From contig NZ_DASUSQ010000173.1 in NCBI RefSeq assembly GCF_036375055.1, forward strand, positions 1 to 64,000: a stretch of 64,000 nucleotides of DNA, in the 5' to 3' direction. The notes under the pieces were generated by a model. The model was not told the origin of the DNA and did not search any database. It worked only from the letters and a program-made list of their open reading frames with translations. This DNA is from Umezawaea sp036375055. GTDB taxonomy: Bacteria; Actinomycetota; Actinomycetes; Mycobacteriales; Pseudonocardiaceae. Both the position numbers and the translations under genes were made by a program. Of the stretch, positions 36,901 through 45,840 are shown one piece after another (position 1 is the stretch's first letter; each line of letters starts with the position of its first letter).

Positions 36901-39900
36901 CCGCAGGAACGCGACCAGCCGCCGCGCCACCCGCTCCGCCGACGCCCTGGTGAACAGGTCGGTGCTGTACTCGACGACCCCGCGCATCCCGGCGGGCAGG
37001 CCGTCGGCGTACTGCTCCTCCAGCAGAACGGTCAGGTCGAACTTCGACCGCAGCGACCGCACCGGCTCGACCCGGCCGGTCAGGCCGGGCAGCAGCAGCG
37101 GCGCGTCCTCACTGGTCTGGAGGGTGAGCATGACCTGGAACAGCGGCTGCCGGTTGAGCGAGCGCACCGGGTTCAGCGCGTCCACGAGGTGCTCGAACGG
37201 CACGTCCTGGTGCTGGTAGGCGGCCAGGTTCGTGTCGCGGACGCGGTGCACCAGGTCGCGGAACGTCGGGTCGCCGCTGGTGTCGGTGCGCATGACCAGC
37301 GTGTTGACGAAGAACCCGACCAGCTCGCCCAGCTCCTCGTCGGCGCGGCCCGCGGTGGGGCTGCCGAGCGGGATGTCCGTGCCCGCGCCCAACTTCGTGA
37401 GCAGGGCGGACAGCGCGGCCTGGAAGAGCATGAAGATGCTCGCCCCGGAGTCGCGCGCCAGCGCCACCAGCGCCCGGTACAGCTCGGGGTCGACGGCGAA
37501 CTCCAGCTCGTCGCCGTCGTAGGAGCTGACGGCGGGGCGCGGGAAGTCGGTCGGAAGCTCCAGCTCCTCCGGCAGGTCGGCCAGCGCGCCGGTCCAGTAC
37601 GCGAGCTGGTGGGCCAGCAGGCTGTCCGGGTCGTCGTCGCTGCCGAGGAGCTCCTTCTGCCACACCGCGTAGTCCGCGTACTGCACGGGCAGCGGCTCCC
37701 ACTCGGGCGCCTGGCCGGTGCTGCGGGCCTGGTAGGCCGTGCCGAGGTCGCCGACCAGCGGCGCGATCGACCAGCCGTCGAACGCGATGTGGTGGATCAC
37801 CAGCAGCAGCACGTGCTCCGTCGGCGAGACGGAGAACAGCCGCGACCGCAGCACGGGTTCCACCGCGAGGTCGAACGCCAGGTCGGCCTCCGCCGTCATC
37901 GCGTCCGGCAGCTTCGCCTCGGACAGCCGCTTGAGCGGCAGCTCCGGGTAGCCCTCCGGGGCGTCCAGCACCCGCTGGAACGGCTCGCCCTCCACGTCGG
38001 GGAACACCGAGCGCAGGATCTCGTGGCGCACCACCAGGTCGTGCAGCGCGAGGCGCAGGGCGTCCACGTCCAGGTCGCCGACCAGGCGCACGGCCAGCGG
38101 CACGTTGTAGGTGCCGCTGGAGCCCTCCTCCAAGCGGTCGAGGAACCACAGGCGCTGCTGCGCGAACGACAGCGGCACCACGCCGTCCTCGGACCGCTCG
38201 GCCGGAACCAGCGCGGGACGTCCGACGCCCGCGACGCTGTGCACCTGCTCGGCGACACCGGCCACCGTGCGGGTCTCGAACAGCGCGCGGATCGGCAGCT
38301 CCACGCCGAGCGCGGCGCGGGCGCGGCTGATCACGCGGGTGGCGAGCAGGGAGTGCCCGCCCAGCGCGAAGAAGTCGTCGTCGATGCCGACCTGCGGCAG
38401 GTCGAGCACGTCGGCGAAGATGCCGCAGAGGATGTCCTCGACCGGCGTTCGCGGGCCGCGGCCACGGCCCTGGCCCGCGAAGTCGGGCTCGGGCAGCGCC
38501 CTGCGGTCCACCTTGCCCTGCGAGGTCAGCGGGATCTGCTCCAGCACCACGATCGCGGACGGGACCATGTACTCCGGCAGCGACTCGACCAGCAGCTCGC
38601 GCAGGCCGACGGGCACGGTCGTGCCCTCGTCCACCACGACGTAGGCGACCAGGCGCTTGTCACCGGTCGGGTCCTCGCGGACGACCGCGACGGCCTGCGC
38701 GACCGCGCCGTGCGACACCAGCGCCGACTCGATCTCGCCCAGCTCGATGCGGAACCCGCGCAGCTGGACCTGGTCGTCGGCGCGGCCGACGTAGTCGAGC
38801 TGCCCGTCGGCGTGCCAGCGCACCAGGTCGCCGGTGCGGTACATGCGTTCGCCGTGGCCGGAGAACGGGTCGGCGACGAACCGCTCGCCCGTGAGCCCCG
38901 GCCGGTTGAGGTAGCCGCGGGCCAGGCCGCCGCTGACGTACAGGTCGCCGACCACACCCGCGGGAACGGGCTGGAGCACGGAGTCCAGCACGTACACGCG
39001 GTGCGCCGAGGTCGGCGTGCCGATCGGCGGCCGTCCCCCGCCCGAGAGCGGGCCGCCGACGGTCGCGGCGATCACGGACTCGGTCGGGCCGTAGCCGTTG
39101 AACATCCGGTGCGTGGCCGACCAGCGGGCCACGACCTCCGGCGGGCAGGCCTCGCCCGCGACCACGATCACCAGGTCGTCGGGCAGCACCGTGCCCTCGG
39201 CCAGACCGCCCGCGACGACCGGCGGCAGCGCGGCCAGCGTGACGCCGTTGTCGGTGATCAGGTCGACCAGCGGCTGACCGGGCGCGCGGGCCTCGTCGCC
39301 CGCCACCACGACCGTGCCGCCTGCCAGCAGCGGGAGCGCGAACTCCCAGACGGTGGCGTCGAAGCTGTAGGAGGCGAACTGGAGGACGTTGGTGTCCGGC
39401 GTGATCTCGAACTTCTCGATCAGGCTCGCCGCCATCGCGACGAACCCGCGGTGGTCGACCACGACGCCCTTGGGCCTGCCGGTCGAGCCGGAGGTGTAGA
39501 TGACGTACGCCGGGTGGCCCTGGCTCAGCGGTTCCCGCCGCTCCGGGTCCGTCACGTCGTGCGACGGCAGCGCGTCCAGCTCCGCGACCAGGTCGGGGGC
39601 GTCGATCGCGAGCACCGGCGCGCCGGTCACCGTCAGTCCGTCGGCCACCGCCGTGGTGGACAGCAGCACCGACGGGTTCGCGTCGGCGACCATGTAGTCG
39701 ACGCGGTCGGCCGGGTACTTGGCGTCGATCGGCAGGTACGCCGCGCCTGCCTTGAGCACCGCGAGCACGGCCACGAGCGCCTCCAGCGAGCGCGGCATGG
39801 CCAGCGCCACCACGTGCTCCGGTCCGACGCCCCGGCCGATGAGCAGCCGGGCGAGCTGGTTCGCGCGGGTGTTCAGCCCGGCGTAGGACAGGCTCGTCCC

Positions 39901-42900
39901 CTCGAACACGGCCGCGACCGCGTTCGGTGCGGCGCAGGCGCGGGCCTCGAACACCTCGGGCACGACCTGCGGCGCGATCGGCGCGGGCGCGCCCGCCCAC
40001 TCGCCCAGGATCAGCGCGCGCTCGTCGGCGGCCAGCAGGTCGAGCCGCGCGAGCGGCACGTCCGGCTCGGTCACCAGCGAGGTCAGCAGGCGCCGGAACC
40101 GGTCCACGATGGATTCCACGGTGGGCTGGTCGAACGAGTCGGAGCGGTACTGCGCGAGCAGCCGCAAGCGCTTGCCGGGGTAGACCATCAGCCCGAACGG
40201 GTACTCGGCGACCAACCGGCCGTCGGCTCCCAGGACGCGGACGCCGGGGATCAGGTCGCTCAGGTCGTCCACGTCGTGCGGGTAGTTGTGGAAGCTGACG
40301 ACGGTGTCGAACAGCTCGCCGATCCCGACCAGCTGCTGCACCTCGGCCAGGCCGAGGTGGTGGTGCGGGGCCAGGTCGAACTGGTCCTCCTGGAGCTTCG
40401 CCAGCAGGTCGGCCAGCGACGCCGTCGGGTCGAGCGCCACCCGCACCGGCAGCGTGTTGAGGAACAGGCCGACCATCGACTCCATGCCGGGCAGTTCGGC
40501 GGGACGGCCGGAGCTGACCGCGCCGAACGCCACGTCGCGCTTGCCGGTGAGCCGTCCGAGCAGCACGGCCCAGCAGCCCTGCATGACCGTGTTCAGCGTC
40601 AACCCGCGGGCCCTCGCCCACGACGACAGCCGGTGGGTGACGTCCTCGGGCAGGTCGACGACGAACGACTCCGGCACGTCGGACACGCGCTCGCGGTCGG
40701 CCGGACCGAGCTTGGCGGCCTCGGCGAAGCCGTCGAACGCGGCCGACCAGGCGGCGCGGGCGGCGTCGACGTCCTGCGCGCCCAGCCAGGCCAGGTAGTC
40801 GCGGTAGGGCGGGACGGGCGGGAGCGCCGCGGTGTCGGCGCCGTTGGCGCACAGCGTGAACAGCTCGCGGGCGAAGATCGGCATCGACCAGCCGTCGACC
40901 AGGATGTGGTGCACCGCCCAGAGCAGGCGGAACCGCTCGGTGCCCACGCGCACGGCGGTGAACCGCACCAGCGGCGGCTCGGTCATGTCGAACCGGCTCG
41001 CCCAGTCGGCGTCGGTCAGCCGCGCCAGCTCGGCGACGGCGTCCTCGTCGGCCATGCCGGTGAGGTCGACCTCCTGCCAGGGCAGCGTCACCGACGACCG
41101 GATGACCTGCACGGCGTCGCCCGCCGGGCGCGACCGGAAGGACGCGCGGAGGGCCGGGTGCCGCCGCACCAGCGCCTCGGCGGCGGCGCGGAACGCGGCC
41201 ACGTCCAGCGGGCCCTCCACGTCCACGACCGCCTGGAGGGTGTAGACGTCGCTGCCCTGCTTGTCGTACTCGGCCTGGAAGAGCAGGCCCTTCTGCAACG
41301 CCGAGAGCGGCAGCACGTCGTCCACGCCGCCCGCGCTCTCGAAGTCCTCGACCTCGGCCTCGGTGAGCGAGACGAGCGGGAAGTCCGACGGGCTGTGCCC
41401 GCCGGTGGCGCCGACGAACGACTCCAGCACCTCGAACCACGACCGCGCGATCTCGTCCACATCGGACTCGGCGAGCAGGTCTCCCGCCCACAGCCAGTCG
41501 GCGACCAGGCGCGGGCCCTCGGGGCGGTCCTCGGTGACGGGGGTGACCGCGAGGACGTGCCGCAGCGGCATGTCCGGGCTGACGCCCGTGCCGACGACGG
41601 ACTCGCCGCCGTCGAGCGACCACTGCGCCGACGTGCCTCCCGCGGCGAACCGGCCCAGGTAGTTGAAGCCGATCTGCGGCACGCCGAAGCGGGCGAGCGC
41701 GCCGACGGTCTGCGGGTTGAGGTGGCGCAGCAGGCCGAAGCCGAGACCGCGGTCCGGCAGGGCGCGGAGCTGCTCCTTGACGCGCTTGACCGCCGCTCCC
41801 CCGGTGGCGTCACCGGGGTCGACGCGCAGCGGGAACACGCTGGTGAACCAGCCGACCGTGCGGGAGAGGTCCAGGTCGTCGGCGACCTGCTCGCGGCCGT
41901 GGCCCTCGACCTCGACCAGCACGCCGGAGTCGTCCGCTCCCAGCCGCGTGCGCCGCCAGCGCGCCACGGCCAGGGCGAGTCCCGCGAGCAGCACGTCGTT
42001 GATCTCGCCGTGGAACGCGGTGGGCACGGTGGTCAGCAGCGCGGTGGTCGTCGCGGTGGGCAGCACCAGGCGCAGCGACCGCGCCGTGCCGTAGGTGTCC
42101 AGCTCCGGGTCGAGCGGACGCGCGCCCAGCGGCGGGTCGACCGGCTTGACCTGGGCGGTCCACAGCGGCAGCTCGCGGGTGCGGGCCGCGGCGCGGGCGT
42201 TCTCCGACAGCGCCTTCGACCAGCGGCGGTAGGACGTGCCGACCGGGTCGAGCGCGACCGGGCGGCCCGCGGTGACGGCGTCGGTGGCCGCCTGGAGGTC
42301 GGGCACGATGATGCGCCACGAGACGCCGTCGACCACGAGGTGGTGCACGACCAGGACCAGCCGGTCGCCGACCAGCGCGGCCCGCACGACCCGGCCCTCC
42401 TCGGGCGCGAGGCCCTGCCTGGCGGCGGCGACGGCGCTGTCCACGTCGGACGCCTCGGCGATCTCCACGGTCACCGAGCCGACCGGCAGGGTCTCCAGGG
42501 ACCACAGGCCGTCCACCGGCACGGAGAGCTTCGCCCGCAGCACGTCGTGGTGGTCCACGACGGCCTGGAGCGCGGTGGTGAGCACCTCGCGGTTCGCGGG
42601 CACCCGCACCACGACGTACTGGCTGTACTGGCGGGTGCGGTCGGTCAGCGACTCCAGGTCCTCGCGCAGCTGGTGCGCGATCGGGGTCAGCTCGACCTCG
42701 CCGACGCCGTCGGCGACCGCGACCACCTGGGCGCCGACCGGACGGGCGATCGTCGCGATGGCGGACGGGGACCGGTGGCGCAGCACGTCCCGCGAGGTGA
42801 TCAGCAGACCGGCGCGGCGGGCGCGGCTGACGACCTGGATGGAGCTGATGCTGTCGCCGCCGAGCGCGAAGAAGCTGTCCTCCACGCCGACCTCGGGCAG

Positions 42901-45840
42901 GCCGAGGACCTCGGCCATGACCTCGCACAGCACCCGTTCCTCGGAGCTGCGGGCGGTGCGACCGCGCGGGCCCGCGGAGAAGTCCGGCTCCGGCAGGGCC
43001 TTGCGGTCCACCTTGCCGTGCGGGGTCAGCGGCATCGCGTCCAGCACGAGCAGCGTGGAGGGCACCATGTACTCCGGCAGCACGCCCGTGAGCCGGGCGC
43101 GCACGTCGTCGGTGTCGACCGGGGTCCCGTTGTCGGAGACCAGGTAGCCGATGAGCCGCTTGCTGCCGACCGGGTCGGTCACGACCGCGACGGCCGCGTC
43201 GCCGACGTGCGGCAGGGCGCGCAGCGCCGCCTCGACCTCTCCCAGCTCGATCCGGTGGCCGCGCACCTTCACCTGGTGGTCGCGGCGTTCCACGAACTCC
43301 AACTGCCCGTCCTCCCTGCGGACCACCCGGTCCCCGGTGCGGTACATCCGGAGACCGGTGCCCGCGAAGGGATCGGGCACGAACGTGGTCGACGTCCTGG
43401 CCGGGTCGCGCAGGTAGCCGCGCCCCACCCCGAGACCGCCCACGTAGAGCTCGCCGGGGACGCCGGGCGGCACGGGCCCGAGGTCGTCGCCCAGCACGTA
43501 CAGCCGCGTGCCCCGCACCGCGCGCCCGATGGGCACGCGCGCGGTCGCGACGGCGTCGTCCACGGTGATCGTCGCGTGCGTGACGTCGTCGGAGCACTCG
43601 GTGGGCCCGTAGGCGTTCACCAGCGGGATCGTCGGGAACCGGGCGAACCAGCGCAGGCACAGGTCCGGCGGCAGCGCCTCGCCCGTGACCACCAGGCGGC
43701 GCAGCGAGGGCAGCCGCGGCCGGTCGCCGACGACGTCCCACGCGTCCAGCGCGGCGCGCAGCAGCGACGGGACGACCTCCAGCACCGTCACGGACTCCTC
43801 GGCCACCAGGCCGAACAGCGCGTCCGGGTCGGCCGCGGTCTCGCGCGTCACCACGCGCACCCGGCCGCCGACCACCAGCGGCGCCAGCATCTGCCACACG
43901 GAGATGTCGAACGTGAGCGGGGCGTTCTGCACCAGGGAGTCCGCCGCCGTGAGGGCGAGGTCGTCGACCTTGGCGAGCAGGTGGTTCACCATGCCGCGCC
44001 GGTGCACCATCGCGCCCTTGGGCTTGCCGGTCGAGCCGGACGTGAAGATCACGTAGGCCAGGTCGTCCGGCAGGCCCACCGCGGGCGCGAGCGCGTCGAG
44101 CGCGTCCTCGGCGTCGTCCAGCACGACGACGTCCACGGCGTGACCGGCCGCGCGGGTGATCTCCTCGGCGAGCGCGCGGTGCGCGGCGTCGACCACGAGG
44201 TGGCGGATCCCGTTGTCGGTCAGCAGGTCGGCGCTGCGCCGCACCGGGGCGCGCGTGTCCAGCGGCACGTAGGCGCCGCCCGCGCCGATCACGCCGAGCA
44301 CGGCGGAGACGAACCCGGTGCCGGGGGCGCCCAGGACGCCGACCAGCGCCGCGGGCACGCGGCGGGACAGCGCGCTGGCGCGGCCGACGAGCGAGCCGTA
44401 GGTGGTGCTGACGTCGTCCTCGACGATCGCGACCGCGTCGGGGTAGCGGGCGGCCAGCGCGCGCACGGTCTCCACGACGTCGGCGTCCGCGCCCTCGGTG
44501 AACGCGCCGGTGCCCTCGTCCAGCCAGCCCGCGCGCTCGGTCGCGCTGACCACGTCGACGCGGCCCAGCGGCACGTCGTCGGCGACGGTGGCGAAGGTGA
44601 CCAGGAACTCGGCGAACCGGTGCAGGTGGTCCTCGACCTCCTGCGCGGTGTACAGCTCGGGGTTGCCGTTGACGTGGATCTCGGCGCCGCCGTCGGGCGC
44701 GTCCACGACGGTGATCATCAGGTCTTCGATGAGCCCGGTCGACAGGTTGTTGACCTCGACGTCGCACGCGCCGAGCGCGAACGTCGTCTGCTGCGGCAGG
44801 ATGTTGACGAACGGCCCGAACGGGCGGCGGTCCTCCGAGGACAGACCCATCTCCCGGCGGATGCGGCTGACCCGGTACCGCTGGTGCTTGAGCACCTGGG
44901 CCAGTTCGCGCGAGGTCCGCTTGAGCAGCTCGGCCTTCGTCGCGTCCGGGCGGACCTGGACGCGCAGCGGCAGGTAGTTCGCGATCATGCCGGGGATCGC
45001 GCGCATCGTGGCACCCATGCGGGCGGTGGCGGGCAGCGTGAGCAGCACGTCGCCGACGCCGGTCATCCGCTGGGTGTAGACGCCGACCGCGGACAGGACC
45101 ACGGCGGGCCAGGTCGACGCGGACTTCGACGCCAGCTCGCGCAGCGCGGCGGCCGTCCCGGCGGGGACCGCGGTCGTGCGGCGGAGGAAGCCGCGCACGG
45201 CGGTGGCGGTCTGCTCGCGCTGCGACAGGCTCGGCAGGTCCGGCACCTGGTCGAAGCGGGCGGCCCAGAAGTCGCGGTCGCGCTGGAACCACACCGAGTC
45301 GGTGTAGGCCTTCTCCGCGTCCAGCAGCTCCTTGAGCGGCGGCAGCGTCCCCTCGGCGGTCGACCGGCCCTCCACCAGCGCCTGGTAGAGCTCGGCGAGC
45401 CTGCGCCAGTACACGACCTGGCTGTACCCGTCGCACAGCAGGTGGTGGATGCACATGTAGAAGAAGTGCCGGTCCGGGGCCAGCTCCACGACCGCGATCC
45501 GGAACATCGGGAAGTCGTCCAGCGTGAACGGCGTGGCCAGGTCGGCCGCCATCCACTCGACGGCCTCGGCCTCGTCCAGCCGCAGCTCCGCGATGGGCAC
45601 CTCGGCCATCGGCTCGACGACCTGGCGCGGTTCGCCGTCCACCTCGACGTAGCGGGTGCGGGCGCACTCGGCCTCGACGATCAGCCGCCGCACGGCCGCG
45701 CGGAACGCGGGCGCGTCCAGCGGACCCCGGATGTCCAGGTAGCCCGCGGAGTTGTACGCGACCCCGCGTCCGTGGAACTTCTCGTCGAACCAGATCTCCG
45801 CCTGACCGGCGGACAGTGGCAAGCTCGCCGCTGCGGTCAT
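30928..45840 (-). CDS. Tetramodular NRPS: C-A-T-E / C-A-T / C-A-T / C-A-T-TE
   Basis: 4970 aa from ATG 45840, which overlaps the sbnA-like stop (TGATG). Module 1: C at ~5-440 (HHLLCDG ~131), A ~450-940, T ~995 (GGDS), E ~1045-1480 (HHLVVDG, EGHGRE). Module 2: C ~1505 (HHILVDG), A ~1950-2440, T ~2492. Module 3: C ~2550 (HHIAFDG), A ~3020-3505, T ~3562. Module 4: C ~3615, A ~4080-4580, T ~4631, TE ~4700-4970 (GWSFGG ~4782, later NLDGYP and HCGHEYMM). Specificity residues read by eye: A1 and A3 both DIWEVTADD, close to what I recall for 2,4-diaminobutyrate; A2 DAWAVAGIA, aromatic-like; A4 DILQIGMIW, glycine-like. With Dap genes next door, A1 and A3 probably load 2,3-diaminopropionate. A leading C domain means the chain starts with an acyl group. 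Confidence 0.93.
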   Translation of the reverse strand: MTAAASLPLSAGQAEIWFDEKFHGRGVAYNSAGYLDIRGPLDAPAFRAAVRRLIVEAECARTRYVEVDGEPRQVVEPMAEVPIAELRLDEAEAVEWMAADLATPFTLDDFPMFRIAVVELAPDRHFFYMCIHHLLCDGYSQVVYWRRLAELYQALVEGRSTAEGTLPPLKELLDAEKAYTDSVWFQRDRDFWAARFDQVPDLPSLSQREQTATAVRGFLRRTTAVPAGTAAALRELASKSASTWPAVVLSAVGVYTQRMTGVGDVLLTLPATARMGATMRAIPGMIANYLPLRVQVRPDATKAELLKRTSRELAQVLKHQRYRVSRIRREMGLSSEDRRPFGPFVNILPQQTTFALGACDVEVNNLSTGLIEDLMITVVDAPDGGAEIHVNGNPELYTAQEVEDHLHRFAEFLVTFATVADDVPLGRVDVVSATERAGWLDEGTGAFTEGADADVVETVRALAARYPDAVAIVEDDVSTTYGSLVGRASALSRRVPAALVGVLGAPGTGFVSAVLGVIGAGGAYVPLDTRAPVRRSADLLTDNGIRHLVVDAAHRALAEEITRAAGHAVDVVVLDDAEDALDALAPAVGLPDDLAYVIFTSGSTGKPKGAMVHRRGMVNHLLAKVDDLALTAADSLVQNAPLTFDISVWQMLAPLVVGGRVRVVTRETAADPDALFGLVAEESVTVLEVVPSLLRAALDAWDVVGDRPRLPSLRRLVVTGEALPPDLCLRWFARFPTIPLVNAYGPTECSDDVTHATITVDDAVATARVPIGRAVRGTRLYVLGDDLGPVPPGVPGELYVGGLGVGRGYLRDPARTSTTFVPDPFAGTGLRMYRTGDRVVRREDGQLEFVERRDHQVKVRGHRIELGEVEAALRALPHVGDAAVAVVTDPVGSKRLIGYLVSDNGTPVDTDDVRARLTGVLPEYMVPSTLLVLDAMPLTPHGKVDRKALPEPDFSAGPRGRTARSSEERVLCEVMAEVLGLPEVGVEDSFFALGGDSISSIQVVSRARRAGLLITSRDVLRHRSPSAIATIARPVGAQVVAVADGVGEVELTPIAHQLREDLESLTDRTRQYSQYVVVRVPANREVLTTALQAVVDHHDVLRAKLSVPVDGLWSLETLPVGSVTVEIAEASDVDSAVAAARQGLAPEEGRVVRAALVGDRLVLVVHHLVVDGVSWRIIVPDLQAATDAVTAGRPVALDPVGTSYRRWSKALSENARAAARTRELPLWTAQVKPVDPPLGARPLDPELDTYGTARSLRLVLPTATTTALLTTVPTAFHGEINDVLLAGLALAVARWRRTRLGADDSGVLVEVEGHGREQVADDLDLSRTVGWFTSVFPLRVDPGDATGGAAVKRVKEQLRALPDRGLGFGLLRHLNPQTVGALARFGVPQIGFNYLGRFAAGGTSAQWSLDGGESVVGTGVSPDMPLRHVLAVTPVTEDRPEGPRLVADWLWAGDLLAESDVDEIARSWFEVLESFVGATGGHSPSDFPLVSLTEAEVEDFESAGGVDDVLPLSALQKGLLFQAEYDKQGSDVYTLQAVVDVEGPLDVAAFRAAAEALVRRHPALRASFRSRPAGDAVQVIRSSVTLPWQEVDLTGMADEDAVAELARLTDADWASRFDMTEPPLVRFTAVRVGTERFRLLWAVHHILVDGWSMPIFARELFTLCANGADTAALPPVPPYRDYLAWLGAQDVDAARAAWSAAFDGFAEAAKLGPADRERVSDVPESFVVDLPEDVTHRLSSWARARGLTLNTVMQGCWAVLLGRLTGKRDVAFGAVSSGRPAELPGMESMVGLFLNTLPVRVALDPTASLADLLAKLQEDQFDLAPHHHLGLAEVQQLVGIGELFDTVVSFHNYPHDVDDLSDLIPGVRVLGADGRLVAEYPFGLMVYPGKRLRLLAQYRSDSFDQPTVESIVDRFRRLLTSLVTEPDVPLARLDLLAADERALILGEWAGAPAPIAPQVVPEVFEARACAAPNAVAAVFEGTSLSYAGLNTRANQLARLLIGRGVGPEHVVALAMPRSLEALVAVLAVLKAGAAYLPIDAKYPADRVDYMVADANPSVLLSTTAVADGLTVTGAPVLAIDAPDLVAELDALPSHDVTDPERREPLSQGHPAYVIYTSGSTGRPKGVVVDHRGFVAMAASLIEKFEITPDTNVLQFASYSFDATVWEFALPLLAGGTVVVAGDEARAPGQPLVDLITDNGVTLAALPPVVAGGLAEGTVLPDDLVIVVAGEACPPEVVARWSATHRMFNGYGPTESVIAATVGGPLSGGGRPPIGTPTSAHRVYVLDSVLQPVPAGVVGDLYVSGGLARGYLNRPGLTGERFVADPFSGHGERMYRTGDLVRWHADGQLDYVGRADDQVQLRGFRIELGEIESALVSHGAVAQAVAVVREDPTGDKRLVAYVVVDEGTTVPVGLRELLVESLPEYMVPSAIVVLEQIPLTSQGKVDRRALPEPDFAGQGRGRGPRTPVEDILCGIFADVLDLPQVGIDDDFFALGGHSLLATRVISRARAALGVELPIRALFETRTVAGVAEQVHSVAGVGRPALVPAERSEDGVVPLSFAQQRLWFLDRLEEGSSGTYNVPLAVRLVGDLDVDALRLALHDLVVRHEILRSVFPDVEGEPFQRVLDAPEGYPELPLKRLSEAKLPDAMTAEADLAFDLAVEPVLRSRLFSVSPTEHVLLLVIHHIAFDGWSIAPLVGDLGTAYQARSTGQAPEWEPLPVQYADYAVWQKELLGSDDDPDSLLAHQLAYWTGALADLPEELELPTDFPRPAVSSYDGDELEFAVDPELYRALVALARDSGASIFMLFQAALSALLTKLGAGTDIPLGSPTAGRADEELGELVGFFVNTLVMRTDTSGDPTFRDLVHRVRDTNLAAYQHQDVPFEHLVDALNPVRSLNRQPLFQVMLTLQTSEDAPLLLPGLTGRVEPVRSLRSKFDLTVLLEEQYADGLPAGMRGVVEYSTDLFTRASAERVARRLVAFLRTVVADPNTRLSRVDVLEDGEHAELLAIGTGDVKPEVYEGVVERVRGFALSTPDAVAVVDDHARVTYAELVGRASALSRRVPGSDLSAVLASPGIGFVTAVLGVLGAGGGYVPLDVAAPVARIAALLTDSGATRLVVDDAHRELAAEIADAAGVEVVVLDDAVDTELAPALGAPDDLAYVIFTSGSTGKPKGAMVHRAGMVNHLLCKVEDLEVTAADKLVHNAPVTFDISVWQMLTTLLVGGTTRVVGRDTAVDPDLLFATIPTEGVTVLEVVPSLLRAALDSWDVTGEAPELPGLKWLVVTGEALPPDLCGRWFQRFPDIALVNAYGPTECSDDVTHAVITKDDELGGARVPIGRPVRNTRLYVLGDDLRPVPAGVAGELYVGGAGVGRGYLGDRTKTALAFTADPFGEPGARMYRTGDRVVLRPDGQLEFLERRDHQVKIRGHRIELGEVEAALRSADVVGDAAVAVSSDQGGHQRLVGYVVPAPGDDGLDLAVVRKHLAGSLPEYMVPSALVVLDVLPLTPNGKVDRKALPAADFAAQPRAVRGPRTPVEEILCGVFAEVLGATEVGVEDDFFDLGGHSLLATRVVSRVRTVLDVELPVRALFEARTVAGLAKLVEGAEGARPALVARERDGDEGLPLSYAQRRLWFLNRMEEESTGTYNIPLAVRLTGDLDVGALTAALGDVVARNEILRTVFPDVDGVPYQEVLAQAPTELAVRRVAEADLFDTVAAEVDSGFDLGSDTAMRAHLFVLDERDHVLLLVFHHIAFDGWSTAPLARDLATAYEARHAGRAPQWAPLVAQYADYAVWQREWLGSETDPDSVLSAQLAYWTDALAGLPEELELPTDFPRPAISSYDGDVRQFAVPADLHAGVVALARETGASVFMVVQAAVSALLTKLGAGTDIPLGSPIAGRTDEALHDLIGFFVNTLVLRTDTAGDPTFRQLLHRVREADLGAYAHQDLPFEALVEAVNPTRSLSRHPLFQVMLSFQNNDEPADAMPGLESGVVPMKATRSKFDLEFELVEQHDDGTPSGMDGVLAYRTDLFTAHTVDEIGERLVRLLRAVVTNPDAALSEVDVLSVAERHRILVEWNDTGRALSAFVLPDLISTTATGTPNATAVVAGDVALTYRQLTARANRLARELIARGAGPERVVAIALTRGADLIVAALAVLKSGAAYLPIDLDHPADRVRFMLDDAEPVLVITDETAADRVPELAGTPSFVLGGAEAERALRKRGGAVDVTDADRSEVLAPTHPAYVMYTSGSTGRPKGVVVPHGALANLITDMCGRLSMTKADRLLAVTTFGFDISNLEIFVPLVAGAKLIVADRDTVRDPIALGELMVSSRTSVMQATPSLWQALVGTTPESLRRVRVVITGGEALSESLADALRAAAHEVRNMYGPTETTIWSTVSNVDQAGTGTPTIGRPISNTSVYVLDGALCPVPPNVPGELYIAGDGLARGYLNRTDLTSERFLANPFGEPGSRMYRTGDVVRWDRHGEIEFLGRKDHQVKVRGHRIELGEIEAALRAEEAVVDAVVTVGTDAGGHKRLVGYLLVPGSGEPLADGGGIDTAEVKRSLGVALPEYMVPAALVVLPAFPLTPNGKVDRKALPEPDFGARTPTREPESAAEHLLVEVFGDVLGVDGVRIDDDFFELGGHSLLATGVVSRARKAGLRLTIADVFVHKTVRALAAAAQVEPDPDAASGAASMARALHEIEELDQEDPFATVLPIRPTGDRTPFFFIHSGLGSALPYVGLAGHVDERHPIYGVQSPSVGRMAPLPTSMEEVAELYVGHIKEVRPEGPYNLLGWSFGGVLAQEIAVRLQAAGDTVEMLVNLDGYPHRPGHDDEDVDDREQLVRVMEVIGHDRAEFDGRELTARDVVEVLRRDRNPLAELGEERLLAMLAVVRNHAKLVERFTPSRYTGAMRLFAAVEDLTEAEVGELAAAWAPHVDGPVELHPVHCGHEYMMHPEPQALIGAAVAADLRRVLESEIGDGES

